Assembly: GCF_041060425.1 (NCBI RefSeq)
Contig: NZ_JAULBC010000001.1
Location: 124,001 to 188,000, forward strand
Length of the DNA: 64,000 bases
Source of the DNA: Danxiaibacter flavus
GTDB lineage: Bacteria; Bacteroidota; Bacteroidia; Chitinophagales; Chitinophagaceae
Reading direction: 5' to 3'
The position numbers and the translations under genes are program-made. Shown one piece after another: positions 17,159 to 25,808 of this stretch (position 1 is the first letter of the stretch; each line of letters starts with the position of its first letter). Below the pieces are notes generated by a model, which saw only the letters and a program-made list of their open reading frames with translations, was not told the origin of the DNA and ran no database searches.

Positions 17159-18585
17159 CACAGCGGTCTTCCCTGGTAATAATCCAATATTTTGGTACGC
17201 AACACAAAATCATAACGCGCAACAATCAGGTTTACGTTGGATCTGTCGAAGTTGTTTTTTGCAACAAGATAATCTACAGAGTTAATCGCACCGGCATTGA
17301 ACCTCACTTCAGCAATTCTGAAGGATTCTTTATACGCATCTACCTGTTCAGACAGGGCTTTATATCTTTTCTCTGCAGAAGTCATGTTAACATAAGCCTG
17401 CTCAACATTTTGCTGTAACTGCGTACGGGTTGATGAAGCAACTACTTCCGCGTCTTTCTGCTGGATCTTTGCAACACGGATCTTCGTTCTTGTTTGAAAA
17501 GCATTCAGGATGGGAATTCTTAAGCCAAGAGAGAAATAAGTGTTCCTGTTATTTTTAAACTGATCACCAAATGGGATTTTGTGACTTGCATAATCATTTT
17601 GCGGATCCCATACCGGAACTTTGGTGCCGTTAGCTTCAACATAAGATCCATTGTCGACATAGGTTGTATTGATTAACTCCTGTGTTGTAGCCGCAGTGGA
17701 GTAGTTAGATCCTATTCCTCCGCTAAGCACAAGAGCAGGATATTGCTGTCCCTTTGCCACCTTAACGCCATATACTGCGCTTTTTTGTCTCAGGTCCACG
17801 GCTTTGATAATTGCAAGGTTTGCTGCAGCTGTTTTGTAAATGTTTTCGGTGCTGCTGTCATACACAAAGTTGATCTGATCCAATGTTAAGCGCTCAACAT
17901 CTATATCCTTTGAGTAATTAACATTGAGCAGTTGAGCAAGGCTCAGGCGTGCACTTTCCATGTTATTCATGTTGTTTACCACGCTAACATTATCGTTGGC
18001 AAGCTGTCCTTTCAAGTCATACAGATCACTTGGTGTGATAGCGCCATCTTTATTTAAAATATCAAGACGCTCAACTTGCTTTTTCGAAACTTCTACCTGG
18101 TTTTTCGAAACCTCAAGCAAGTCTTCATTGCTAAGTAAAGTAAGGTAAGCCAGAATAACATTCAACGTCACATTGTCTTTCTTCTGTTGTTGTTCCATGC
18201 CAGATGCTTCAAATGCCGTACGGTTTTGCTTTATGTTATTCTGGATACTTAAACCGTTAAAAAGGGTGAGGTTACTGGAAAGGCTATAGTTGCCTACGTT
18301 AATGTTCTGATCAATATAAGTGTTTGTATAAGGGTTAATATTTCTACCCTGGTTGGCACCCTGGGAAAGATTTGCATTCAGGTCAGGTAACAAATTTGCA
18401 CGTGCCTGCTGCCAGTAAGCTTTCGCACTTTCCGTTTGCAGGGTTGCACGTTGTACGTCAAGGTTGTTTTTTATTGCTAATTGAATGCATTCCTTCAAAG
18501 ACATTTTTGTTGATGTCTGAGCAAATGAAATTCCTGCAACAGCCATACAGGAAACCGAGAGTACTATTTTCTTGAGAGCGTTCAT
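17155..18585 (-). CDS. TolC-family outer membrane efflux channel
   Basis: 476 residues from MNALKKIVLSVSCMAVAGI, a signal peptide cut near SFAQ; the longer open frame upstream to 18669 lacks such features. Two outer-membrane efflux repeats are visible, each with long coiled helices rich in Gln, Asn and Lys (for example ALRQL-like YLTLLSNEDLLEVSKNQVEV and the C-terminal RYKALSEQVDAYKESFRIAE). Forms the trimeric outer-membrane exit duct of tripartite pumps. It lies 112 bp downstream of the MacB/LolD-type ATPase on the same strand, so the two are probably one export operon; no periplasmic adaptor (MFP) is seen here. The stop codon is contributed by a repeat unit. Confidence 0.92.
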   Translation of the reverse strand: MNALKKIVLSVSCMAVAGISFAQTSTKMSLKECIQLAIKNNLDVQRATLQTESAKAYWQQARANLLPDLNANLSQGANQGRNINPYTNTYIDQNINVGNYSLSSNLTLFNGLSIQNNIKQNRTAFEASGMEQQQKKDNVTLNVILAYLTLLSNEDLLEVSKNQVEVSKKQVERLDILNKDGAITPSDLYDLKGQLANDNVSVVNNMNNMESARLSLAQLLNVNYSKDIDVERLTLDQINFVYDSSTENIYKTAAANLAIIKAVDLRQKSAVYGVKVAKGQQYPALVLSGGIGSNYSTAATTQELINTTYVDNGSYVEANGTKVPVWDPQNDYASHKIPFGDQFKNNRNTYFSLGLRIPILNAFQTRTKIRVAKIQQKDAEVVASSTRTQLQQNVEQAYVNMTSAEKRYKALSEQVDAYKESFRIAEVRFNAGAINSVDYLVAKNNFDRSNVNLIVARYDFVLRTKILDYYQGRPLW

Positions 18586-18697
18586 ACTTTTTTGATTGTG
18601 CTGCCGGTCAGCGAAATACGCTGCAGCCGGGCCATAGAAAATGTTATTGGCGCGTAACGGACAAACCAACTTTTAAAACGAAACTTTTTAAGGAATG

Positions 18698-19360
18698 CTA
18701 AGCAACCTTTCCGTCAAGCAGATTAATTATACGGGAACCATATTCAGCATTCTTTTCCGAGTGTGTAACCTGTATTATGGTTACTTTATCTTCCTCGTTT
18801 AATTTTTTAAAGAGTTCCATTATTTCAATGCCCTGTTTGGAGTTGAGATTGCCGGTAGGTTCATCAGCCAGAATTAGTTTCGGCTTAGCCACCAGCGCCC
18901 TGGCAATGCCAACCAGTTGCTGTTGTCCGCCCGAAAGTTGTGTAGGGAAAAGATCCTTCTTGCCAACAATATTAAACCTGTCAAGAATATCTGCAACCAC
19001 CGCCTTGCGTTCAGCAGTTTTCATGTTTTGATAGATCAGTGGCGTTTCAATATTTTCATATACAGTCAGTTCATCTATCAGGTGATAAGCCTGGAAAACA
19101 AAACCGATATATTGCTTATATAACTGTGATCTGTGTTTTTCCTTAAGGTTGTGAACTGCTTCACCCATAAAGTAATGATATCCTTCAGATGGTTCATCCA
19201 GCATCCCGAGAATGTTCAGCAAGGTAGATTTGCCTGATCCGGAAGGCCCCATAATTGAAACAAATTCACCTTCGTCAATGTCCAGGTTAATTCCATTAAG
19301 GATAAGTGTCTTAGCTCCGCCAACGTTTACGGCCTTTGAAATATTCTTAAGTTCGATCAT
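18698..19360 (-). CDS. ABC transporter ATPase of the MacB/LolD family
   Basis: About 220 residues from MIELKNISKAV; an upstream ATG at 19369 adds MTN. Walker A GPSGSGKST at about residues 38-46, Q-loop FVFQAYHLI, signature LSGGQQQLVGIARAL, Walker B LILADEPTGNL and a switch His in VTHSEKNA. Cytoplasmic engine for FtsX/MacB-type permeases; it is the only ATPase in a window with eight such permeases, so it plausibly serves several of them (inference). A sigma-54-like -24/-12 element and a GTGTTCGG motif lie upstream. The predicted transcription start near 19374 favours the shorter start. Confidence 0.93.
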   Translation of the reverse strand: MIELKNISKAVNVGGAKTLILNGINLDIDEGEFVSIMGPSGSGKSTLLNILGMLDEPSEGYHYFMGEAVHNLKEKHRSQLYKQYIGFVFQAYHLIDELTVYENIETPLIYQNMKTAERKAVVADILDRFNIVGKKDLFPTQLSGGQQQLVGIARALVAKPKLILADEPTGNLNSKQGIEIMELFKKLNEEDKVTIIQVTHSEKNAEYGSRIINLLDGKVA

Positions 19361-19384
19361 ATTGGTCATAATTGTACTTCTTTG

Positions 19385-19401
19385 GTTGATAAATACATGC
19401 C
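19385..19401 (-). promoter_or_regulatory. Sigma-54-like -24/-12 element for the ATPase-TolC pair
   Basis: The minus strand reads TTGGCATGTATTTATCA. The -24 part TTGGCATG fits the TGGCAYR consensus well; the -12 part has TATC where TTGC is expected, so it is imperfect. Confidence 0.4.
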
Positions 19402-19453
19402 AAGATATTTAATTGCTGAATAACAACCACTTATGATTTTTTACTACCCCTGG

Positions 19454-19494
19454 GTGTTCGGTTTTAATACACTTTTTGTACTGTTTTGATACAA
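19454..19494 (-). promoter_or_regulatory. Upstream motif GTGTTCGG with two GTTTTRATAC repeats (site A)
   Basis: On the plus strand GTGTTCGGTTTTAATACA is followed by a second GTTTTGATAC exactly 22 bp after the first GTTTTAATAC. The same arrangement occurs at 31207-31248 and the GTGTTCGG core at 24054. It lies about 50 bp upstream of the -24 element, a typical enhancer position. Confidence 0.5.
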
Positions 19495-19520
19495 GCGTTT
19501 CTAATTGAAAATTGAAAGTT

Positions 19521-19550
19521 CCTGCCCGACTGAACGTCGTTCGGGCGGGG
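19521..19550. repeat. Hairpin element CCTGC...GACTGA...GGCGGGG, copy 1
   Basis: Imperfect inverted repeat CCTGCCCGA ... TCGGGCGGGG. A closely related 29-bp element lies at 59250-59278. It is embedded in AATTGAAA repeats (19502-19518 and 19552-19563). Confidence 0.75.
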
Positions 19551-19680
19551 ACAATTGAAAATGAGGGCGGTTGGCAGGGAAGCTTTCTAAAGTACGAGCT
19601 ACGAAGTACGAAGTACTCAATTTTGAGCCTGCTCTGTTTTGTCAAGACTGAAGGTTTTTGTCAAAAGGTCAAAATAAAAA

Positions 19681-19756
19681 CACCCCGAGAAACGGGCGCT
19701 TATGGATTTCTTACTTTTTAAAATCCAACCAAAATTGCTATGTTTTAGAATTTCAA
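19681..19756 (-). ncRNA. Candidate small RNA or duplicated terminator module, copy 1
   Basis: Minus-strand order: ATTCTAAAACATAGCAATTT, a GGATTT/AAATCC hairpin, then a degenerate G/C hairpin (GCGCCCG ... CGGGGTG) followed by TTTTTATTTT. The same order recurs in 19902-19985. No ORF. Confidence 0.35.
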
Positions 19757-19828
19757 GTTGTTCGTAATAAACTGACATCTTCGCTTCGGATCATTGTCCA
19801 TTGTCCACTGTCAATTTTCAATTGAGCC

Positions 19829-19865
19829 AAATCTGTCCTACACTTCAAAAGTGTAGGACAGATTT
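19829..19865. repeat. 17-bp perfect inverted repeat
   Basis: Arms AAATCTGTCCTACACTT and AAGTGTAGGACAGATTT separated by CAA. It lies between the two copies of the 19681/19902 module. No run of T follows closely, so it may be an operator or mobile-element-like palindrome rather than a terminator. Confidence 0.85.
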
Positions 19866-19895
19866 GTCACACAGCCAGCATGCTCACCTCAGGAA

Positions 19896-19922
19896 CCAAA
19901 AAGCGCCCGGGGAACCGGGCGC
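19896..19922 (-). terminator. Intrinsic terminator downstream of the DUF4097 gene
   Basis: Nine-base-pair stem AGCGCCCGG/CCGGGCGCT, tetraloop TTCC, then TTTTTGG on the minus strand. Confidence 0.85.
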
Positions 19923-19985
19923 TCTATGGATTTCTGACTTTTTTAAAATCCAACCAAAACTGCTATGTTTTAGAATCTTAATTCG
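19902..19985 (-). ncRNA. Candidate small RNA or terminator module, copy 2
   Basis: The same module as 19681-19756 with a perfect hairpin: minus strand AGCGCCCGG TTCC CCGGGCGCT followed by TTTTTGG, preceded by the GGATTT/AAATCC hairpin and CTAAAACATAGC. It at least terminates the DUF4097 transcript. Confidence 0.4.
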
Positions 19986-20023
19986 TTCTTACAAGTGAAA
20001 ATTGCCATCTCCGCTCCAGGTTA

Positions 20024-20057
20024 TTGTCAATTGTCAACTGTCAATTGTCCATTAATT
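20024..20057 (-). repeat. AATTGAC array abutting the stop of the DUF4097 gene
   Basis: On the minus strand, right after the TAA: TTAATGGACAATTGACAGTT and GACAATTGACAAT. Same family as 9334-9370; a further copy lies at 19796-19825. Confidence 0.85.
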
Positions 20058-21090
20058 AAAGGTTTACCGTAAGTGTTCCACTTCCTGCTTTAACATCCAC
20101 AGGCACGCCGCCGCCGTTGATCTTGCCGCTGATATTGTCCTCATCCGTATTTCCGCTGAAGTTGCTGAGTGAGTTTACTTTTACTTTTCTTCCGTGCAAT
20201 GAAAGATCCAGTCCTTTGCCTTTAGGCAGGTCAAGCTTGATATTGCCTCCGGAGTTGCTGATCTTTACAAATTTGCCAAGTTGTGTTATTTCAACATCCA
20301 TAGAGCCGCCACTGGTTGAAGTAGACAGGCTGCAAGCCATTTCAGAAAGTCTTACGCTTCCTCCGGATGTATGTGCAGACAATTCGCCGGTGATCTTGCT
20401 TCCATTAACTGAACCGCCGCTTGTCGAAGCATCGATTTTGCCATTCAGATCATTCAGCTTTAAAGAGCCCCCTGATGTAGAAAGGCGAATGTTGCCTTTG
20501 CAATTGCTGGCATCAATACTGCCACCACTTGTAGATAAATCGATGTCGTCCTGTGAGTTACTTAATTTGATGCTGCCGCCGCTGGTTTTTCCGTCAATTT
20601 TTCCTGAAATGCCTTCAACGTTCAGGCTTCCGCCGCTTGTTGCAAAATTTTGTGTGCCGCTAAGGTTAGCCAGTTTAATGCTGCCACCGCTTGTTGCCAG
20701 GTCAGTAGACACATTTTTAGGAACATATACTTTAAAAGAAATGCTGAGAGATTTCTTCCAGTCCATATTTCTTTCCTTTGGTTTTGCAGTAGCCGTCAGG
20801 ACGTTGTTGCTGAAATTGATATTTACTATATAGTCATCTTCCAGTCTTTTCTTTATTTCGTCTTTTGATAATTTATTGAACAATGAATTATTGCCATTTA
20901 CATACATTTCTATTTTAGGAGAACTGGAAGCGCCTTCAACAGCAATGCTTCCGCCTGAGGTTTCTACTTTTACTTTTTGTACATCGTTTGTTAATGCCTT
21001 CGTCAAATATGGTTCTTTGTCGTTATTAGATTGAGCTTTAGCGGCTAAGCAACCAACAACTGCCAGGGCTACAAGAAAATGTTTTTTCAT
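20056..21090 (-). CDS. Secreted DUF4097-family beta-repeat protein
   Basis: 344 residues with a signal peptide (MKKHFLVALAVVGCLAAKA, cut before QSNN). After about residue 40 the protein is a regular beta-strand ladder: nine TSGGS motifs plus one NSGGN, about every 18-20 residues between residues 44 and 285, the DUF4097 (GIN-like) adhesin pattern. Located in the envelope or outside by its signal peptide; no catalytic residues seen. Upstream of the ATPase gene on the same strand but separated from it by a strong terminator, so not the same transcript. Family function is not established. Confidence 0.85.
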   Translation of the reverse strand: MKKHFLVALAVVGCLAAKAQSNNDKEPYLTKALTNDVQKVKVETSGGSIAVEGASSSPKIEMYVNGNNSLFNKLSKDEIKKRLEDDYIVNINFSNNVLTATAKPKERNMDWKKSLSISFKVYVPKNVSTDLATSGGSIKLANLSGTQNFATSGGSLNVEGISGKIDGKTSGGSIKLSNSQDDIDLSTSGGSIDASNCKGNIRLSTSGGSLKLNDLNGKIDASTSGGSVNGSKITGELSAHTSGGSVRLSEMACSLSTSTSGGSMDVEITQLGKFVKISNSGGNIKLDLPKGKGLDLSLHGRKVKVNSLSNFSGNTDEDNISGKINGGGVPVDVKAGSGTLTVNL

Positions 21091-21523
21091 GATAATTATA
21101 GTTTTAGTATGATGGGATTTGCGATACTCTAATACGTTTGGATGAAATGAATGTTACATGGAGTTGGGATTTTTTTTTGAAAACTCAAGATCGTTGCAAG
21201 TACGAATTACGAAGTACCTAATCTTGAGCTACTTGTTTTTTTAGCAGGCCTTCTGGCATTCACTTCCTTCATCATGGATTTTCAGTTGTTTCAGGTCTTC
21301 GTCGAAAAAGCTCTGTGTAACTCTGTGTCTTCTCCTGTATTTCTCCGTGTAACAATAACTGCTATTAAGTACTATTAACAATTAGTTACCCAGAGAGCAT
21401 AGAGCAGACACAGATCCCACTGAGCGTATGCTTACATGCAAATCTATCATTGGCATATAAGGAGAAGTCTTCTTCATTTTCAATTTTCAACTTTCAATTT
21501 TCAATTGAAAATGAAAATGAAAA
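21091..21523. other. Intergenic region with CTCTGTG and AATTG repeats
   Basis: No gene seen. It contains a TACGAATTACGAAGTAC stretch near 21198 (a related one is near 19596), a CTCTGTG-family segment at 21311-21353 and an AATTGAAA array at 21475-21523 that abuts the stop of the next permease. Confidence 0.7.
21475..21523 (-). repeat. AATTGAAA array abutting the stop of permease 6
   Basis: Minus strand after TAA: TTTTCATTTTCATTTTCAAT, then TGAAAATTGAAAGTTGAAAA. Sits at offset zero from the stop codon. Confidence 0.85.
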
Positions 21524-23893
21524 TTATTCAGTCCGCAAACTCTTCGTCGGGTTAACCAATGCCGCCTTCGCGGCCTGGAAACTGACGGTTAATAATGCTA
21601 TCAAGATTGCCGTAGCTGCGGCAAGCGGAAAGATCCACCACGAAATAGTTATCTGGTAAGCAAAGGTCTGCAGCCAATTATGCATAGCGTACCATGCCAA
21701 TGGTGAAGCTATCATCATTGCGATAAAAACAAGCCATAAAAACTCTTTGCTTAATAATGTAAATAAAGATCCTACACTTGCACCCAACACTTTTCTGATA
21801 CCAATTTCCTTTGTTCTTTGTTCCGCTGTAAACATAACCAAACCGAGCAATCCAAGGCATGATATAAAAATGGCAAGGAAAGCAAAACACAGGGAAAGTT
21901 TGTTAATGATTGATTCACTTGTGTACAACTTTTGAAATTCTTCATCTGCAAAAAAGCTGCTGAAGGGAAACCTGGGATTTATTTCAGTACAAACTTTTTG
22001 CAGGCTTGCCAATGCGTCCTTTGTCTTACCCGCTTCTGTACGCACAAGTATGCTGCCCCAGCTATCCTTTTCACCATATCGTAAAATCAGCGGTTCTATT
22101 TTTTGATGAAGTGATGTGAAATGAAAGTCTTTAATAACGCCAACAATGGTTCCTTTTTTGTCCCACAATGTTAGCGGCTTGCCAATAGGGTTCTTGTATC
22201 CTATCTTGGCTACTGCTGATTCATTCAATATGTAATTTGTAGAATCTGTGGCAAAATCCCTCGAATAATCACGGCCCTCCAGTAAGCGAATATTGCAGGT
22301 TTTTATGAAGTCATAACCTATTGCTGCAGTTGAAAACATTGGCAATGTATTGGGATCTTTTCCATCCCACTTCACGCCTCCTGTATTGTTTTCAATTTCC
22401 GTAGGTGCCTGTGATATTCTTGAAATGTTCTTTATTCCGGGCAGGCTAATTGCTTCGTTCCTGAACAATTCATATTTAGTTCTTAACTCGCCTTCTATTG
22501 GTATGTAAATAAGATTCTCTCTGTCGAAACCAATATTTTTTGTGTATATATAATTCACCTGGCGGGAAACGATAATGGTTCCAATGATAAGCAGAATGGA
22601 TAAAACAAATTGAAAGACAACAAGACCTTTGCGAAATAGTGTAGCAGAGGTTGTGAATTTCATGGTGCCTTTTAATACCCTGATGGCACTAAATGATGAC
22701 AGGAATAATGCTGGATAGCTACCGGAAATAAATCCTGTAATCAGTGTAATCGCAAGCAATTGCAACCAGAAGCTACTGTCAGATACAGGTAGCGAAATCT
22801 CTTTGCCTGTAAGATGATTGAATGCAGGCATCAATAGCAAGCTAAGTAAAAGAGCGATGATAACAGCGATGAAAGCGAGCAAGACAGCTTCTCCTAAAAA
22901 CTGCCTGATTAATGCACCACGCATAGCACCAACAACTTTTCTGATGCCAATTTCTTTTGCCCTTTTTACCGATCTCGCGGTGGTAAGGTTCATAAAGTTA
23001 ATACAGGCAATCAGTAAGATGAAAATCGCGATAAGGGTAAAGAGACGTACATATTCGATTCTGCCACCATCTTCTTTTCCACTCTTAAAGTTGCCTTTGA
23101 GATACATGTCAGAATAAGGTTGCATGCCAAGTTCAATGCGAAATGCAGCGCTTTGGTCTTTGTTATAGTTATCAAGGAACTTAACGATTTTTTTTCTAAC
23201 GAGTTCCGGATTTGCATTGGCCCGCAGCATGATGGTAGTGTGTGGTCCGTTATTACCCCAGTCTTTTGCCCAGTCGTTTCTTACTAAAAAATAATCCCAG
23301 TTTATAATGTAATCTCCTTTAAATGAGGAGTTGTTGCCCATGTCAGCATATACGCCGCTTACAATAAGATCTTTTGAATCTTCCACTCTGATAGTTTTGC
23401 CGATGGCGTCTTCCGCTTTGCCAAAGAAATGCTTCGCCATAGTTTCGGAGATAGCGATGCTTTCGGGTGTTGATAGTGCTTTTTCAGGTGAGCCCTTTAA
23501 AAGCGGAAAGCTGAACATTTTAAAGAAGTCTTTGCCAGCGTGTGTGCCTTTCTCCTTCAGGATCTTGTCGCCAACCTGGAATGTAAGTTCTTCCTGCCAT
23601 CCAAAACCGATCGCAGCCTCCACTTCTGGAATAACCTTCTTCATCTCTTCGCCAAGCATGCCCGGAGTAAAGAACCCAGCTTCAATACGGTTATCGTAAT
23701 ATTGGCGTTCGTAGATGTTGTAAAGCCTTTTATTGTTGGCGTGAAATGCATCTTTCGCGCGCTCGTCCTTCACCCATAAAAGGATGAGCAGGCTGCACGT
23801 CATTCCCAACGCCAATCCGAGGATGTTTATCAGCGAAAAGACTTTATTTCTTTTCAGATTACGAAGGGCAACAAGGATGTAATTCTTTAACAT
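21524..23893 (-). CDS. FtsX/MacB-type ABC transporter permease (paralogue 6)
   Basis: 789 residues, full two-fold layout: N-terminus MLKNYILVALRNLKRNKVF, coupling motifs KEIGIRKVVGA and KEIGIRKVLGA, tail NPTKSLRTE. A sigma-54-like promoter lies about 95 bp upstream (23986-24001) with a GTGTTCGG motif another 50 bp up, so it is probably regulated with the ATPase (inference). Confidence 0.93.
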   Translation of the reverse strand: MLKNYILVALRNLKRNKVFSLINILGLALGMTCSLLILLWVKDERAKDAFHANNKRLYNIYERQYYDNRIEAGFFTPGMLGEEMKKVIPEVEAAIGFGWQEELTFQVGDKILKEKGTHAGKDFFKMFSFPLLKGSPEKALSTPESIAISETMAKHFFGKAEDAIGKTIRVEDSKDLIVSGVYADMGNNSSFKGDYIINWDYFLVRNDWAKDWGNNGPHTTIMLRANANPELVRKKIVKFLDNYNKDQSAAFRIELGMQPYSDMYLKGNFKSGKEDGGRIEYVRLFTLIAIFILLIACINFMNLTTARSVKRAKEIGIRKVVGAMRGALIRQFLGEAVLLAFIAVIIALLLSLLLMPAFNHLTGKEISLPVSDSSFWLQLLAITLITGFISGSYPALFLSSFSAIRVLKGTMKFTTSATLFRKGLVVFQFVLSILLIIGTIIVSRQVNYIYTKNIGFDRENLIYIPIEGELRTKYELFRNEAISLPGIKNISRISQAPTEIENNTGGVKWDGKDPNTLPMFSTAAIGYDFIKTCNIRLLEGRDYSRDFATDSTNYILNESAVAKIGYKNPIGKPLTLWDKKGTIVGVIKDFHFTSLHQKIEPLILRYGEKDSWGSILVRTEAGKTKDALASLQKVCTEINPRFPFSSFFADEEFQKLYTSESIINKLSLCFAFLAIFISCLGLLGLVMFTAEQRTKEIGIRKVLGASVGSLFTLLSKEFLWLVFIAMMIASPLAWYAMHNWLQTFAYQITISWWIFPLAAATAILIALLTVSFQAAKAALVNPTKSLRTE

Positions 23894-23985
23894 AGTTGTC
23901 AGCTTTCAGGCTATCAACAATCAGATTTCAGCAACGGTGAAGTATTTATTCTTCTTTTACACACGATCTTCCGTCAGCGTTAAGA

Positions 23986-24001
23986 TTCAATACCTGTGCC
24001 A
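23986..24001 (-). promoter_or_regulatory. Sigma-54-like -24/-12 promoter of permease 6
   Basis: The minus strand reads TGGCACAGGTATTGAA: TGGCACA, four bases, then TTGA, against the consensus TGGCACG-N4-TTGCA. GG-to-GA spacing is the canonical 10 bp; one mismatch in the -12 box. Confidence 0.6.
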
Positions 24002-24053
24002 GTATGCCAAAGGCTTATAAATAAAGGGTTTATTAGCGGTTGCACATTTATTG

Positions 24054-24092
24054 GTGTTCGGAAACGGACAGTTTTTGTGCGAAAGTGAAACG
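24054..24092 (-). promoter_or_regulatory. Upstream motif GTGTTCGG...CGGACA (site B)
   Basis: TGTTCGGAAACGGACA is a near-palindrome (TGTTCG/CGGACA), followed by TTTTTGTGCG and a TGAAAC that line up with site A at 19454. About 52 bp upstream of the -24 box. Confidence 0.5.
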
Positions 24093-24158
24093 TTGGAAGT
24101 GTTTTTTGAGTTGTAAGCGTATGTTGAACAGAATGCAATAACTATGTCACGCTAAGAG

Positions 24159-25649
24159 TTAGCGACTAAGCCGCTTTTTAATAGTTGCGACGACGGGCTT
24201 GATATCTGGTGTTATATCCAGCAAAAAAACCGGAACCAGAAACATAACGCTGAATACTATAGTCGTTATGAACATACCGGTAAAGCCGGTGATATTAGAT
24301 GATATCAGGTAAGTGACTCCATATGCGCAAAGGCTTATTGCAATAAGCTTAAGTGTATTTACAGTAAAAGGAAGGAGGTTATATTTCTTCCATAAAAAAA
24401 TGATGCGTACAATGTTATAGATGAGTATAGATATCAGTTGTGCACATGCCGCGCCGGTAATGCCCATTTTTTTTATAAGGAAGTAGTTGGTGGGTATCAT
24501 CAGTAACACAAACAAAACGCTCGTGGAAAATTCAAATCTCCAATGATTGGAGGTCGTCATGATCTGTGCGTTAACCCCTGTTCCCATGTCAATGATCCAG
24601 TATAAGCCAATCAGCAGAAACACAGGCTTGCCATCCAGGTAGCTTTCATTAATATGAAACGCATTGATAGCATTGTTGTAATTGAGCCAGATAATAAAAA
24701 ACAAAAAGATCGCCGCTATCAGCATATTTATGGATGAACGCTGATATACCTTCCGGATGCCGTTGATATCTTTATCCTTCCATGCATTGGACAAGATAGG
24801 AACCGATAAGGCAGAAATGCTGCGTTGAGGAGCCTGCAAAATCGAACCGAAATAAGTTGCAAAAGTGTAAACACCTGCCGCTCCAAGCCCATTGTTGCTG
24901 GAGATAACGATGCCGCCAATGACAGGTCCTACTGCATGGATTACGTTGCCTATAAAAACGTAACCGATCATGGTCAGCATTTTGCGATAGAATTTTTTTG
25001 TAACCCGGCTGAACCTAAGAGCGAGGCCTACCCGTTGCTTAATGATGAGATAGTAAAGCAACGCCGCGAATATTATTCCATACTGAAGGGCAAAGCCGAT
25101 CATAAATTCATGGAACGTAATAACATGCTTCAGGTATAAAATGATTAATACGGTTGTAATTAACCTGAATAAAACTTCTTTTAAAAAATTGGTGAATGGA
25201 GCCTTATGCAATTGCCATGCATAAGATTCAGCAAGTGTGTACAACAACAAAAAGTAGGCACACGGAAACAGCCAGTAATAGTATTCCACCAACATGGTTG
25301 ATTTGGTGGCGAATTTTCTAATGAAGAGATCGTGACCAAGCCAGCCGCAGAAAAGAACAATTAAAAAACCAATGGTGCCCCAGGCCAGTGAACCGCTTAG
25401 AAGGTCGTTTTCTTTTTCAGGGAGATTTCGGTTGTAGAACGGAAAAAACTTGTAAATGACAATATTGATTCCCATGGTGCTGACTGAAAAAATAAAAAGG
25501 GTCATTTCATTAAAAACCCTTGTAAGTCCGTACTGGTCAACGTCAAAAAAGCCGCGGTGCGTAAATAGCCACGTGTTCAGTGCGCCGATGGCAAATCCAA
25601 TATATATCAATAAAGTAGCGAGAATGGTCTTTTTCCGAACTTCAGCCAT
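24159..25649 (-). CDS. Polysaccharide/oligosaccharide flippase (Wzx-like, MATE/MOP superfamily)
   Basis: 496 residues from MAEVRKKTILATLLIYIG; the open frame extends eight codons further but the promoter-like TACCTTCG lies only 5 bp before this ATG. Twelve to fourteen hydrophobic segments, a paired-helix layout (for example SGSLAWGTIGFLIVLF near residue 85 and ISILIYNIVRIIFLW near 425) and the MOP-type N-terminal block TRVFNEMTLFIFSVSTMG. Expected to flip lipid-linked oligosaccharides across the inner membrane. Sits between two permeases without other glycan genes nearby, so the glycan is unknown. Confidence 0.85.
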   Translation of the reverse strand: MAEVRKKTILATLLIYIGFAIGALNTWLFTHRGFFDVDQYGLTRVFNEMTLFIFSVSTMGINIVIYKFFPFYNRNLPEKENDLLSGSLAWGTIGFLIVLFCGWLGHDLFIRKFATKSTMLVEYYYWLFPCAYFLLLYTLAESYAWQLHKAPFTNFLKEVLFRLITTVLIILYLKHVITFHEFMIGFALQYGIIFAALLYYLIIKQRVGLALRFSRVTKKFYRKMLTMIGYVFIGNVIHAVGPVIGGIVISSNNGLGAAGVYTFATYFGSILQAPQRSISALSVPILSNAWKDKDINGIRKVYQRSSINMLIAAIFLFFIIWLNYNNAINAFHINESYLDGKPVFLLIGLYWIIDMGTGVNAQIMTTSNHWRFEFSTSVLFVLLMIPTNYFLIKKMGITGAACAQLISILIYNIVRIIFLWKKYNLLPFTVNTLKLIAISLCAYGVTYLISSNITGFTGMFITTIVFSVMFLVPVFLLDITPDIKPVVATIKKRLSR

Positions 25650-25673
25650 AGTCGCGAAGGTAGGGAAAAGCAA

Positions 25674-25719
25674 AAATGCAAATTAGTAAATGTGCAAATT
25701 AGTAAATGTGCAAATGTGC
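25674..25719 (+). repeat. AATGTGCAA array, left arm of an inverted pair
   Basis: Units GCAAATTAGTAAATGTGCAA and AATGTGCAAATGTGCAAGG upstream of the flippase start. Inverted relative to 25758-25808. Confidence 0.85.
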
Positions 25720-25757
25720 AAGGGGAACGCATTATTTCGACACTATCTCCTTCTCCT

Positions 25758-25808
25758 CATCTACACATTTACACATTTGCACATTCGCACATCCGCACAT
25801 TCCCACAC
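25758..25808 (-). repeat. AATGTGCAA array abutting the stop of permease 7
   Basis: Minus strand right after TAA: GTGTGGGAATGTGCGGATGT, then GCGAATGTGCAAATGTGTAA. Five to six 10-bp units. Confidence 0.85.

Noticed and set aside
20117..20833. Long plus-strand ORF antisense to the DUF4097 gene
   Set aside because: It is a mirror of the TSGGS repeat codons, which read as LPPLV on the other strand; no signal or domain of its own.
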